This document shows, one piece after another, positions 11,559-32,298 of a DNA stretch of 64,000 nt; position 1 is the stretch's first letter; every line of letters starts with the position of its first letter. The translations under genes were made by a program, and so were the position numbers. This DNA is from Tiliqua scincoides (taxonomy: Eukaryota > Chordata > Lepidosauria > Squamata > Scincidae): assembly GCF_035046505.1 (NCBI RefSeq), contig NC_089821.1, positions 8,424,218 to 8,488,217 of the forward strand, written 5' to 3'. Below the pieces are notes generated by a model, which saw only the letters and a program-made list of their open reading frames with translations, was not told the DNA's origin and made no database searches.

Positions 11559-12310
11559 CCCGCACTCCCCTAGCAACACCATTGACTTACTGTGTCCCCA
11601 AATAGCTACGCTACTGGTTGTCAACAAACACATGGAACTCTGGGAGAAAATCCAGCCGGCTCTTTTACCAACTACCACAGCTGCCTGCTGTTTAAATATG
11701 TATGCAGGAGTTTCTTGGTTTAATGTCAGACAAAGATGAGAACAGTGAAACAGCTGCAATTAAAGTATTCTTTTAAAAATAATTCGTTCTGCAGACATTT
11801 GCTTGGGCACATCAAAGCCTTCCATTTGTTTCGTTCAGAATTTGGGGTAAGCTTGAGAAGGTGAGGGTGGGTGAGATGTCAGAGGAGATGAATGTTTTTC
11901 TTTACTCTGTCTTGCCCTAAGCGAATAATTGATGAGCATCTGAAGGATTAAGAAATCAAACTAATTTGTTATAAATAACTCTCTGATCATATTAACATAA
12001 CAGAATTGGATCTGGTGAGCAGGGCTTAAGCTTTCAATACTTAAGATTAGACTGAACTTCACTGCAAGACAAACAACTTCCCAATCCCATAACTTAATGC
12101 AAAACAGATTGTCAGTCTTGTCCTATATATTTTAGTTACCCCCAGGGAACTGCTTTTCAAACATCAGTCTTGGATATTTCTCTCTATCTGAGTTTTAAAA
12201 AGAAGAGCAAAAATATAGAAGCGGGATTAATTAAAACTAAGGCACTGAGCCCCTCGTTCCATCAAACAGGATCTCTTCCATGATGCCTTTAATACTGTCA
12301 ATTGCAAAGG
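11559..12310. other. Region 3' of ACTC1, non-genic
   Basis: A MITE end (tagctacgctactgg, 11605-11619), then AT-rich DNA. No coding evidence. Confidence 0.45.
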
Positions 12311-12316
12311 TTTATT
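12311..12316 (-). terminator. Possible distal polyadenylation signal of ACTC1
   Basis: AATAAA on the minus strand (TTTATT on plus), about 270 bases after the stop codon. Could serve a longer 3' UTR. Confidence 0.35.
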
Positions 12317-12402
12317 ACTAATAAGGCTTGAAAACATCAAGAACGTCCACACAAAACAAATCAAACTAAATAGTGTCTTTAGGTTGCAAGTCCCAGATCT
12401 GG

Positions 12403-12408
12403 TTTATT
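12403..12408 (-). terminator. Polyadenylation signal of ACTC1
   Basis: AATAAA on the minus strand about 180 bases after the stop codon. This gives a 3' UTR of roughly 200 nt, similar to known cardiac actin mRNAs. Confidence 0.6.
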
Positions 12409-12585
12409 TATAAAGCAATAAATATTCAAAGAAGCACAAATAAATTGCACGGGTGTCGTGTAAACAAACTGTACAATCACGGAACCGAGTTCAGGAAGGA
12501 GAGCTGAAAAGACTTCAAGAAGCACAATGTCGTCATCCTGAGTGGAAGATGAGTGGGAGTGGGTGGCTGGGGAGAGAGAAGATGC

Positions 12586-22150
<9,565 letters not shown>

Positions 22151-22231
22151 TCAATCAATCAAAGTCAACCTTTGCCCCCCCGCCCCCTATAGGGTGCCCT
22201 CCTGCCTCGGCCGCCTCTACGTGCCCCGCAC

Positions 22232-22680
22232 GCATCGCTTAAGCCGCAGGTAAGTGTCCCTAGTATGGACTTTGCGGGAATCAAGTCGCCGCGAGTTCCG
22301 CACGCCCCGATTTGTGGCTCGCAAGGCTGGACACCCCAGGTGCTTTTGGGGGGGGAGTTGCCTCGACCTCCCCTCCCCCGCGCCCCTCCCTGCTTTTGAA
22401 CCCCATTCTGGGGCTGGACACAGATTCCCCCCCCCCAGACTTGAGCATCGCTCAAGCTGCAGGTCCGTGTTCTTAGTACGGGCGTTGCGGGAATCAAGTC
22501 CCCGCGAGTTCCGCACGCCCCGGTCCCGGTTCAGGGATCTGTGCCTCGCAAGGCTGGACACCCCAGGTGCTTTTGGGGGGGTTTACCCGACCTCCCCTCC
22601 CCCCGCGTCCCTCCCTGCTTTTGAACCCCATTCTGGCGCTGAACACAGATCCCCCCCCCCAAAAAGGCTTGAGCCTCATC
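22232..22680. repeat. Two-copy GC-rich tandem duplication in ACTC1 intron 1
   Basis: Unit 1 (22232-22444) and unit 2 (22445-22680) share gcatcgct-aagc, gcgggaatcaagtc, cgcgagttccgcacgcccc, gcaaggctggacaccccagg, gcttttggggggg and ccctgcttttgaaccccatt. Unit 2 has an extra ggtcccggttcagggatc block. CpG-rich, with G runs. Confidence 0.9.
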
Positions 22681-22682
22681 TC

Positions 22683-22835
22683 ACAGCGCAAGCCTCGGCT
22701 TGTCTACTCGGAAGTAAGTTCCATCGTGTCCAGTGGAACGAAGACTGCAGTCCTATCCCTGCTTACCTGGGAGTAGGTCCCATTGAACTCAGTGGGGCTT
22801 ACTTCTGAGTCGATGTGCAGAGGGGTTGGTCTTTC
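22683..22835. repeat. Pair of palindromic TAAGTCCCATT units
   Basis: Two adjoining diverged units (gtctactcggaagtaagttcc; cctgggagtaggtcccattg ... ggggcttacttctgagtcga) in ACTC1 intron 1. Confidence 0.6.
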
Positions 22836-23184
22836 ACTCCCCGGAAAGTGTGCATAACATGGCAGCCTAAGTCGTAACTTCTGGGGATGTGTTTAAAGTG
22901 GTTAGAGGAAAATCACATCTCCCCCCAAACCGATCACCCTAAATACTCATTTACGGGGGGGGGGGCAAGGAAGCCACAGCGAAGAAGTCCTGGAGCACTT
23001 TCCAGACGACCACGTTTGACTGAGCATAAGCTTTCAAGGAGGAGAGCCCGCAGCATCCAATGGGCACACATTAAACTGTGTCCTCTTGAAGATGCCACAA
23101 GGCTCTTCGTTGCTTTGCCACAAAGAACATCCCCTTCTGGGAAGTATCTCAGATACTTCAGTATTTCAAAAACATCTGAATTAG

Positions 23185-23221
23185 TTCTCTCTCTCTCTCT
23201 CTCTCCCCCCCCCCCCATTCA

Positions 23222-23260
<39 letters not shown>
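23185..23260. repeat. (CT)n-(C)n-(AC)n compound microsatellite
   Basis: CT run, then about 12 C, then ACTC and about 18 AC units, in ACTC1 intron 1 some 700 bp from the first exon. Confidence 0.95.
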
Positions 23261-23262
<2 letters not shown>

Positions 23263-23264
<2 letters not shown>

Positions 23265-23822
23265 TTGCATCTGGGCAAGCATGTCAGCCATCTCATACCC
23301 CACACCTCCAGAACACACACAGAATGCCACAATCCACCCATGGGTTGAACTGGAGTTACAGATTGGAACTGGAGCCAATCTAGTTGGATCTAGGGGGTGG
23401 ACTAGATGACCTTGTAGGTCCCTTCCATGATTCTAGTTGCAGCACCTTGAACTGGCCTAAAATTGAATGCTTCAGTTTTATCAACTTCAATTTTACCAAC
23501 TGCTTTACACACACACACACAGAGCGAGAGAGAGAGAGAGAGAGAGAGAGCATTGCATCTGAGCAAGCCATCTCATACTCCACACCTCCAGAAAGCCACA
23601 ATTCACCCATGGGTTGAACAGGAGTTAAGGATTGGGATTGAAGCCGATCTAGTTGGAGCTAGGGATGGACTAGATGACCTTGCAGGTCCCTTCCAACTCT
23701 GTGATTCTGATTGCGGCACCTTGACATGGCCTAAAATTGAATGCTTCCATTTTGCCGACTTCAGTTTTACCAGCATCAAGTTTACCAACTGCTTTACCAA
23801 GCACACACGCACACACACAGAC
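23263..23822. repeat. Second tandem duplication in ACTC1 intron 1, with CR1 tail relics
   Basis: Unit 1 23263-23550, unit 2 23551-23822. Shared words: cattgcatctg-gcaag, catctcata-ccacacctcc, acccatgggttgaac, tggactagatgacctt, tggcctaaaattgaatgctt, ttaccaactgctttac. The tggactagatgaccttgcag..ccttccaactctgtgattct part is a classical CR1 3' end. Each unit ends in CA or GA microsatellite. Confidence 0.88.
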
Positions 23823-23938
23823 ACAAATTCATCCAATGCAGCTGGTCAGAAATACCCCCATCCTTTCCTGGCTCCCTGGTAAAGATTCCACCACATCTTA
23901 GGGCTGGATGGATGAGGCTGGTCCGCGGTGTTACTCAC

Positions 23939-23983
23939 CAGCTCAGCACCGAGTGCGCAGGAGGGGTCTGGAGAGCAATCTGG
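23939..23983 (-). other. ACTC1: ACTC1 non-coding exon 1 (5' UTR)
   Basis: Minus-strand donor GAGCTG|GTGAGTAA at 23939/23938 fits an actin first exon. The 5' edge is placed about 28 bp downstream of the TATA-like box and is approximate. Intron 1 would be 1.89 kb. Confidence 0.65.
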
Positions 23984-24010
23984 CTGCTGCCTTGGAGGGA
24001 GCGCCACCAA

Positions 24011-24016
24011 TTTATG
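24011..24016 (-). promoter_or_regulatory. ACTC1: TATA-like box of ACTC1
   Basis: CATAAATT context on the minus strand (TTTATG on plus), spaced properly between the CArG box and exon 1. Confidence 0.5.
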
Positions 24017-24064
24017 CTGGGCTGGGTGGCCCGGTCGCTCTCTGGCTTCTGCCAGGCACCTTGT

Positions 24065-24074
24065 CCTTATTTGG
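24065..24074 (-). promoter_or_regulatory. ACTC1: CArG box (SRF site) of ACTC1 promoter
   Basis: CCAAATAAGG on the minus strand, a perfect CC(A/T)6GG serum response factor site about 90 bp upstream of the inferred start. This matches the proximal CArG box known in cardiac actin promoters. Confidence 0.8.
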
Positions 24075-24215
24075 TCGGCTTCACGCCATTGAGTAGCAGG
24101 GAGGCCATTAATGGGAGTCAGGAAGGCAAAAGTCACAGCCGGCTGGAGCACTTGGGCCCCCCAAGCCCATGTAAGGAAAGCAAAGGGGCTGCATTCAGGC
24201 AGCAAAAGGGGATGG

Positions 24216-24225
24216 CCAAATAGGG
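24216..24225. promoter_or_regulatory. CArG-like box
   Basis: CCAAATAGGG, one mismatch from CC(A/T)6GG, about 150 bp further upstream. Cardiac actin promoters usually hold several distal CArG boxes. Confidence 0.45.
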
Positions 24226-24239
24226 GAACCCATGGTGGA

Positions 24240-24679
24240 AAGGAGAGAAATAAATAAATAAATGAGGGGTGCCCACTGTGGGAGGTGAGTTTTGGGAGGC
24301 TTTTTTTGTTTGTTTGTTTCTAATGCCGATTGAGTGGAAGGGACTTTCCCCATCTTGGTGGTCTAAAGAATCTCAAACCTGCAGCCAGATCAATGAATTA
24401 AAGCTCTAGCTGCCACCGTGTCTGGCATGTGTCATTGCAGAATGGGGAAGAAGCAACTGGGCGCAGCCAAGCTGAAATTTCAAAGGACGGAGTTGGGCTG
24501 ATCGTTGAACAGGCTCCTAAAGGTTCCCCCTGATTGCCACCACAGAAGCCTTCACCTCAACCTCCCCGCCTGTAAGTTGAGGCAGTAAGGATCATCACAG
24601 TCATAATAATGTCACCCTACCATAAACAGCTCTTGTAAGGGTGACTGAGATCATGCAATTCGTGTAGGGAACAGTGCTA
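24240..24679. other. ACTC1 upstream region, no recognised repeat
   Basis: Short AAAT run at 24250-24264 and TTTG run at 24306-24319. Possible distal promoter sequence. No exon seen. Confidence 0.4.
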
Positions 24680-24777
24680 TAAGAACATAAAAACATCAGA
24701 ACAGCCCCACTGGATCAGGCCATAGGCCCATCTAGTCCAGCTTCCTGTATCTCACAGCGGCCCACCAAATGCCCCAG
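24680..24777 (-). mobile_element. CR1 LINE 3' tail
   Basis: Reverse-complement of the TTCTTATGTTCTTA-type tail: ataagaacataaaaacatcagaacagccccactggatcaggcc to aatgcccca. Confidence 0.88.
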
Positions 24778-25758
24778 TGGCACTAAGTATGTTCTATGCG
24801 TGGCACTAAGTATGTTCCTCGCATCTTGATTCACAGCATTTAAGAATTTAATTCTTAACACAAGTCATGCGCAAGCCATGTTGTTCTGTGTGCAAGCCAT
24901 GCCCATCCAGCAGGCCGCATGTACTTTGTTACGTGTGATGAATGCACACGTGTAAATTTGGCTGTAACCGTATGAATGGGTAAAGTTCCCATAATTTATC
25001 ACAATAAGTTTCTTACAGCAGGGATGGTGTCAGTGTTTGGGCCCTGGCTGAAAGCCCACAGGTGGTGGTTGAACTGGCCATGACAGTGTTGTGACTCTCA
25101 GGCCAGTACTGCATTCAACACCTGGCACTATCTACAGATGACAGCATCCCCCAGCTGCCCCAGTGTGATAGTGAGGCACGAAGAGAATGCTTGCTTATAG
25201 CCTTGCAGCACAAGTCTATGCATGTCTGTGCAGAAGTAAGCCCTACTGACATCATTTATACTAACTTGCAGGTAAGTTCTATATGATTGCAGCCTTGTGG
25301 AATGTGGGGACCTGAAGCACTCTGGGGAAGGGGATGGTGGCAGAGCCTTGCCCCCAAAACAGTGAGGAACCTGTATTGCATTTTGCCTTGTATGAAGCAG
25401 CCCTTAGAATTAGACAAGAAACCATCTAAGGTAGGCTCCTCCATACCCTTGGCCAGATCCAAGGTTTGGGCAAAGCCTTCCAGTCCGTGAGCAGAGCTTA
25501 CTGTTCTACTTTTGTACGGCACGTCTTCTGGGTAGATCTGGTCACCAGGACACTATGGGTAGTCACAATTGCTCGGATATCCTAATGCACAGCCTTCTTG
25601 AACACCAGGCAACAGAAATGACTGTCCAGAGTGTCCAAGTGCCCAGATCTATTTGGAAGATGAACCACACTGAAACAGAACAGTAAGCTCTGGTTCAAAT
25701 GGGGGCCAGTTTTCGGTCACACAACGGTCGCACGTTTGGTGACCTCTGATCTAAGGCA
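24778..25758. other. Non-genic stretch
   Basis: Contains a palindromic TAAGCCC-type repeat at about 25203-25300 and otherwise no recognised feature. Confidence 0.45.
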
Positions 25759-26054
25759 TCAATTTTCAACATTTTTCTTCTCATGACACGCTAACCTCTA
25801 TGGTCTTCTCCATAATCTTCACCTCTGGTGATGTCACTTCCAGGAGACCCTTCCAGGTTCTGCAGATCTGTTTTTAGTGCAAATGTCTGTAGTAATGAAT
25901 TGCCTGTTCCTCCCAGACTGCTACTACAGAAAGTTGCCCTAGAAACAGAGTTATAAAACCCAGAAGAATTTTCCAGCAATTGCAACCACTGTGCCCCAAA
26001 CTCCCATGGCACCCCTGCGGACCTTTTGTGGCACACCAGTTGAAAACCGCTGAT
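25759..26054. mobile_element. hAT-3 related element, long form
   Basis: tcaattttcaacatttttct at the left, gttgaaaaccgctgat at the right. TSD CTAAGGCA / GTAAGGCA (7 of 8). Inverse orientation to the 19.5-kb copy. Confidence 0.78.
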
Positions 26055-26255
26055 GTAAGGCAAGATTCTACCTAGACTGTGAATGCTTCAGGGACACACA
26101 TGTTAGCTTTTTGCAAAACTGGTGTAAGTTGCTCTGACTTCACAGAATGAAGCAGGATCTTTCTTTCTAAAATCCCTAGCTTTGTACCAATAAGGATGTA
26201 GATGTCCACAAAAAAAGATGCAAGTTATCAAGTACTGAGTACTAGAGAACCCCTG

Positions 26256-26505
26256 CTAATTGGGTAAGAGGCACTTTTTCAAGTGGGTGCTCCTTTTTTT
26301 AGCAGGGGGAGAGTAACTGGCCCACCTCGCCCCAGCAGTGTCTGTTCTAGTGGCTGTCTGCTGGTATTCCTTGGCATCTTTTTAGATTGTGAGCCCTTTT
26401 GGGACAGGGAGCCATTTAGTTATTTGATTTTTCTCTGTAAACCGCTTTGTGAACTTTTAGTTGAAAAGCGGTATATAAATACTGTTAATAATAATAATAC
26501 TTGCA
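26256..26505 (+). mobile_element. L2-type retroposon 3' end
   Basis: aattgggtaagaggcacttt to gcggtatataaatactgtta ataataataa. Same unit as 16.4 and 39.1 kb. Confidence 0.65.
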
Positions 26506-27851
26506 GAGTTCCAGAGGTTTATAAAGATTTAAAATGTAAACAAGAATCAGAGGGCACCCCCCCAAAAAAAAAATCTGAACAAAACCCAAATATTTTGCTT
26601 CCAGGGAGCTTAAGGGTTAAAAGGAGAGTAAAGGAAAGATTCTTGGGAAAGTATCAGTCTTCTTGCAGAGGGGGGAGGAGTTGTTCAAGGGGAAATTTTC
26701 AATTCACTGGAAAAAAAACTGCAGATGGGGGCCAGTTTTCAGTCGCAAGGTTGGTGACCGCTGGTCTAAGGCAGCGTTTTGAAAGAATGAAAGAGAGAGG
26801 ATGGTCGATTGGATATCCACACATTCACAGAAAGAGACCAGGGGGATTTGAAGCAGACGAAACAAGAGAGGCATTGATGTAACACCAGTAGTTCCAATCA
26901 GAAGACCCTAATCTACTCTGCAGCCTCATCACTTACTACAGAGCTCATGTCCAGTGGGACTTAATTTCAGAAATAAACATACATACTGCAACATTTTGAA
27001 CAACTAGAATATAAATCAAATGAATAAAGAAACAAAGAAAGTTTAGTTCTTCAGAAACTGACTGTTCGAGATAGCGCTTCCAATATAAAATAACTTTCTG
27101 CAGGTTGGGCAGAAGCAGCCTTTCATTTAAAAATTGATTTTTAAAAAGCGGTGTTGAGTCAAACTATTTCTTTTTTTCTTCCCCTCTGTGCTTATTTCTT
27201 TCCCAGGCAAACCCTTATTCAGAAAAAGCAGGTGAGCCAGCTGATTTCTGAGGTTGTCATGAAAAAGAGCTTCAGTCTCGAAGTCTCTTTGAATTTGGAT
27301 GTAGACAGAAGGAAAAATGATTCTCTCTTGGATTGTGGCAGATAGATGGGAAGGGGGGAAGAGGCCATTCATTTGCTGCAACACATGTATATTTAAGCTC
27401 CCCGGCCTTTTGTCGTTTTCAGTATGCATTCAGTTACTGGTGCAGAGTAATGTACACAGGGGAGCGTGAACCAATCACAAACACACACACAAACACACAC
27501 AAAATCCAGCCCTGATATTAACACAATGTGGCAGTCATATTCCTGCTTGGTTGTTCATAATTTGCTCCAGCGGTGGCATCTCAAAGATCCATCCCAACAA
27601 TTTCAGGATTTTCTGTTGTTCTTGAGTTAAAAATAGAAAGGACAGGAGTGGCAGTTGTTGAGTGGGTTTGGCCTGGTATGTGATGGCCCAGATTGTCGAT
27701 GTGTATTCTGGAGGAACCACTATGTGGCCGAGTGCAGCTTGTAAATTATCCAGACGTGTGCATGTCTGTGTGAGAAAGGCAGGGAGAGAGCACTAAAAGG
27801 GGGGGGGGGAACGGCTCTGTTTGTTGCAGCTACTTAAAGGCTTATGCCATG
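26506..27851. other. Non-genic stretch
   Basis: A ggggccagttttcagtcgc motif near 26728 repeats one at 25704, so an unclassified repeat is present. Short AC run at 27478-27500. No exon recognised. Confidence 0.4.
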
Positions 27852-27902
27852 AAACGTTTGTTAATCTTTGCCTGATCCAGCGGGGCTGTTCTTATGTTCT
27901 TA
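27852..27902 (+). mobile_element. CR1 LINE 3' tail fragment
   Basis: gcctgatccagcggggctgt tcttatgttctta directly abutting a hAT-2 element. Confidence 0.8.
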
Positions 27903-27906
27903 ATTT

Positions 27907-28215
27907 CTGGTGGATCCACATTCATTTCAATATTTCATTTTTAATATATTAGACTTGATGCTACCATGGTATGTGACTGCATTTGGGGAAATGTGACAGC
28001 TCTGTACTTTGAACAGGCTACTCTTTATATGCTCTTACCAATGACAGTAAATGGGGCTTACTCTTAGGTAAGTGTGGGTAGGATTGCAGCCTAGGATTGT
28101 TAAAAAATTTCCTGCTTAATGATGTCACTTCCGGTCATGACATCACATCCGGTGGGTCCTGACAGATTCCCATTCTAAAAAGTGGGTCCCTGTGCGAAGT
28201 GTGTGAGAACCACTG
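27907..28215. mobile_element. hAT-2 (Charlie-like) element
   Basis: Runs from tggatccacattcatttc to gtgtgagaaccactg. Inverse orientation to 6672-7616 and sharing gatgtcacttccggtcatgac. The left terminus is lost at the junction with the CR1 tail. Confidence 0.8.
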
Positions 28216-28405
28216 ATCTAGAGAAAACATTTTAAAACTTACTATATAGATACAGTTAACATAGGGGGGGAGTGGAAGTTTAAGAACCAGGTACAGCGGT
28301 TTTTGTGATGTCACTTCCAGGTGACTCTTCCGGGTTCTGCAGCTTTGTTCCTAGGGTCTGTGGTAATGAATTGTCTGACCCTCCCAGATTTCCCATATGG
28401 TATAG

Positions 28406-28713
28406 CAGAGGTTCTCAAACTCCCTCCACCACCATGACCCACCTGTTCTGCAGCAGAAGGCACCACAACCCACCTCCTTCGCTGCTGCTGGGACTCTGGA
28501 AGCAACCAAAAATCACTTCCACAAACCTAGAAGTAAACCGAAAGTGACTTTCGGACTTCTTCTGGAGGCTTGTGGAGGCTCGACGTGGTTTCCAGTTGTG
28601 TCTGGAGGGCTCCAATTTGGAGCCAACCAGATGCAAGGGTAGATGGGTGGGCCCACCAGACATTGGGTTGAGACCCACCAAGTGAGCCATGTCCCATAGT
28701 TTGAGAAACCCTG
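28406..28713. mobile_element. hAT-2-like element, separate subfamily
   Basis: CAGAGGTTCTCAAAC at the left, GTTTGAGAAACCCTG at the right. TSD TGGTATAG / TAGTATAG (7 of 8; 28398-28405, 28714-28721). Confidence 0.82.
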
Positions 28714-28721
28714 TAGTATAG

Positions 28722-29114
28722 TGTTCCGAGGTCAGAAAAGGCCTGTGGCCACGGGTCTTCTCCAGCCTCAGAATTCCTCCCGAATATGACTGGAAGTTGC
28801 AGGTTGCAAACCAGACGTTGCTTCCTGTTGCATCCAGGAGGCTCTCTGAGCTGCGGGTTTGGCATCCATGGTTGCTCAGATTCACGGATGTTGAGCCCAT
28901 GGATAAGGAGGGCCCACTGAACAGTGCTTTCCTAATGCAGAATTTGATTTATGTACTTTGGTTTCATATCCTGCTTTGGGAGCAAACCAGAGTTAAAACT
29001 AACCACAGTTCCCCATGTTGTGACATCACAAGGAGCTATGATTAGTCAAAATGTGAAAGCTCTCACTTCTTCTTTGGAGTCTTCTGGAATGCAAGAGCTT
29101 ATGGGTCTCTAAGG
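28722..29114. other. Non-genic stretch with possible Tigger-like relic
   Basis: catccatggttgctcagattcacggatgttgagcccatgg near 28863-28903 resembles Tc1/mariner Tigger ends. Otherwise featureless. Confidence 0.4.
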
Positions 29115-29292
29115 GCCCAGTCCTATCCAACTTTCCAGCACTGATGCATCCACGCCAATGGGGCATGCGCTGCATCCTGCAGTGGGGGGGGGGCAGTCAT
29201 GGAGGCCTCCTTGAGGTAAGGGAACGTTTGTTCCTTTAGCTTGGGGCTGCATTGTGACTGCATAAGTGCAGACATTTGGACAGGATTGGGCC
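29115..29292. mobile_element. CAATCC-type foldback miniature element
   Basis: gggcccagtcctatccaact at the left, tggacaggattgggcc at the right, imperfect inverted ends. Interior ggaggcctccttgaggtaag. Confidence 0.65.
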
Positions 29293-30246
29293 ACCAGGTT
29301 CATTTTGTGACACTTCTCTAAACCCACCTATGGCCCTCTGGCGGTTTTGTTTTGCGAGAATGCCTTATCACTTGCCTATTCAGAACACAGACAGATAGAA
29401 GGAATTAATCTGTTAATAAACAGAATAATTATTAGATATCAGAACTGTCTGGAACATTCCCAAGGGGAGTTTGAGAGTACATTGTACAGCTGATCTACAG
29501 CTTCAGTCCTTCTTGTGAGCTCTACAGTGATAGATATCCACAAAGACAGTTATTTTATTTATGGAACCAGAGGGCCTCAGGTGCTACCAGAAGGGAATTT
29601 TTTATTCATGATAAGCAAAAGAAAGTTGATGACATACATATTCAAACCAACTGCTTTGACATGTCTGTATTCATGAATACAAGAAAGGGGGTATGAAATA
29701 TTTGTCTCCCGGGAATGCTTCTGGGCATTTGCACTGGGATATAGATACCCAAATACAAAATGCACATGCCACCCATCTAGGATGAAGGACGAATGAATTT
29801 GTGCTGCATTCCACCTTCAAATACATCACATGCAAGTAGCCAGTGGCTTGAGATCAAGGCTTGGCTTGCATATATTTTAAAGAGCAACACACACACTCAC
29901 AAATACACAGACACACCTGTTGCTTTTGAATCAGCCTGCAGTGGATCTAGGGACTCTTCAGCCAGAAGCTTTCTCCAGCCTGGCACAGTTGAAGTTCCAT
30001 CAACACATTTCTCACTTGTTGAAAGCAACCAGGAGGCAGACCATTCTCTTTGCTGTCTCATTCCTTCCTCGTGCAGTCCCTTTAAACTTGAGTTGGGTGA
30101 GGAAGCCAGGGGCTGATCCTGGGCAAGGAAAAAGCTAAGCAAACAGTGGCAAGCCATTTCATGTCTTCTTTGCATGGCCCTGTTAAACTACAGGGGACTG
30201 CAAAAGAAAGAAGCAATGTGAAGAGCTAGGGAAGCTTCCCACTGCT
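29293..30246. other. Non-genic stretch
   Basis: No recognised repeat. Frames lack coding character. Short AC-rich patch near 29887-29920. Confidence 0.45.
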
Positions 30247-31199
30247 GTCCACACAAAGAAAGGCTACAGCATTTTGGGCTCTTCAGTCTAGAAAAAAGGC
30301 GCCTGAGGGGGGACATGATTAAGACATACAAAATTATGCAGGGGATGGATTGAGTGAATAGAGAGTTGCTCTTTTCCCTCTCACATAACACCAGAACCAG
30401 GGGACTTCCACGAAAGTTGAGTGTTGGGAGAGTTAGGACAGACAAAAGAAAATATTTCTATATTCAGCATGTAGTTAGTCTGTGGAACTCCTTGCCACAG
30501 GATGTGATGGCATCTCATCTAGATGCCTTTAAGAGGGGATTGGACAAACTTTTGGAGGAAAAATCCATCACAGGTTATGTGCAGCCTCCTAAGTGGGTTA
30601 CCTCAGAATGCCAGATGCAAGGGAGTGGCACCAGGATGTAGGGGCCTTCCCCTGGAGGGGCCTGGAACAGGCTTGTTCCTCCCCAGGGAGGCCTCAGATT
30701 GGCTGGAGGGAGAGGGGGTTCCAGCACCCTTGTCCTCCTCCCTAGCAGAGCTGCCAGACCTGGCCTAGGAGCAGGAGCTGTTGACCTCACAGCTCCCTGC
30801 TTCACACTGACTGCCTCTCATCCCTGGCCTCCCTGTTTTATGGAGCAAGCCTGCCCCCTTTGGCCCTCCCCTTCCTCCAGGTGGGGCAGAAAAGGCCTTT
30901 CCTGTTCCTGGCTTGTTTCCTTCTGTGTTCCTTGTTTGCCCTGCCAGCCCCCTCTGGCTGGTTGGGGTGAGCCAACCCGCTTTGCCCCCTTTGGGGGCAG
31001 TGAAGCCTCCCCACCCTGGGCAGGGGGTGCCTGCTCCCAGGTAAGTTGGGGGTCAGGGCATCTGGGAGGAGCCCTGACACAGGATGCAGGTCTCTTGCTG
31101 TCTTGGGTGCTCCCTGTGGGGCCACTGTGAGATACAGGAAGCTGGACTAGATGAGTCTATAGCCTGATCCTGCGGGACTATATGTTCTTATGTTCTTAT
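30247..31199 (+). mobile_element. CR1 LINE 3' part carrying a solo LTR
   Basis: ORF2 C-terminus (frame 30354-30641: LSHNTRTRGLPRKLSVGRVR ... DAFKRGLDKLLEEKSITGY). The 3' UTR resumes at 31080 and ends tatgttcttatgttctta. Interrupted by 30637-31079. Confidence 0.88.
30637..31079. mobile_element. Solo LTR of an LTR retrotransposon (fossil)
   Basis: 443-bp insertion starting TGTAGGGG and ending CCCTGACA (TG...CA, short inverted ends), flanked by a perfect 5-bp TSD CAGGA (30632-30636, 31080-31084) that restores the CR1 sequence. No internal coding region remains, so it is a recombined relic. Gypsy-like by the 5-bp TSD and end sequence, but the family is not proven. Younger than its CR1 host. Confidence 0.8.
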
Positions 31200-31776
31200 A
31201 TGGTTTTTTCCATACATCTATTCATGGTGCCTGCAGTAAGTCAAACCCACAGATGCTGGATTCACGGATACCAGGGATGTACTGCAAATAAGAAAATGCT
31301 GGAGAAGTTGGGAACTTCCAGGATCACCTGCACTTCCTGTTTCCTCAAGAGGATCGTTCAGGAAGGAGCTAGGTAAGTAGTTCTGGTTTTCCTTTTTTTT
31401 CTCAGTGGGGGTGTGATAGCCTCAAGTGTCTGCTTCTGTTTGGGCATCCCTGAGCATAATGCATGTGAAGTCACCTGCACACTCAGAAATAGCATTCATC
31501 AATGCGTTAGGTCCCTGGGAGAGTTTGCCTAAGTGGAATAGGACTTTTGGTTGCAGGGAAGGGGCATGTTTTCCACTCAATCCCCACTCCATTGGCAGCC
31601 CCCCAAACCATACATCATGCTATTTTTAAGGGACTGCCCAAAATCAGAGACAAATTCAGAACACCAGAAAGCCCTATTCTACAAATGAAACACCACCTGT
31701 ACCAATATCTCAGAAGTTGACCCTGTAAAAAGGTGCCAACCTTGCCCCCTTTCTTCAGCATGCATATACTATAGTC
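31200..31776. other. Non-genic stretch
   Basis: aacccacagatgctggattcacggataccaggg near 31246-31275 resembles a Tigger-like end. No exon. Confidence 0.4.
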
Positions 31777-32119
31777 CAGTGTTTCTCAAACTGTGGGTCG
31801 GGACCCACTAGGTTGGTTGCAAGCCAAATTCAGGTAAGCCCCCATACATTTCGTTGCTAACATATTAAACTTGATGCTACCATGGTATGTGACTGCATTT
31901 GGGGAAATGTGACAGCTCTGTACTTTGAACAGGCCACTCCGTATATACTTTTACCAATGATAGTAAATGGGACTTACTCTTAGGTACGTGTGGGTAGGAT
32001 TGCAACCTAGGATTGTTTAAATTTTCCCTGCTTGATGATGTCACTTCCGGTCATGACATCACTTCTGGTGGGTTCTGACAGATTCTGATTCTAAAAAGTG
32101 GGTCCCAGTGCTAAAAGTT
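31777..32119. mobile_element. hAT-2 (Charlie-like) element
   Basis: cagtgtttctcaaactgtgg gtcgggacccactagg at the left. The interior gcatttggggaaatgtgaca and gatgtcacttccggtcatga is shared with 27.9 kb. The right end is worn (gtcccagtgctaaaag). Confidence 0.8.
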
Positions 32120-32298
32120 TAATACAGTCCACTTAGAAACTATGACACGGACAGCTAGTAAACAGATTATTTCCCAGCTGATATGTGTGCTGGTAAGAAC
32201 TTTTCAGGCAGTATCAACTTAGAGATCATAGCAATATGTTTATATAAAGGAATGGAATGACATTATTTCAGGGAATTACATTCAAATTCGTCTTGTCT

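Noticed and set aside
22165-22808. Open frames of 110-184 codons in ACTC1 intron 1
   Set aside because: Caused by the CpG-rich tandem duplication, repeated in both units; no start context or domain.
26283-26882. 199-codon open frame
   Set aside because: Starts inside an L2-type 3' end and continues through low-complexity sequence; no conserved protein.
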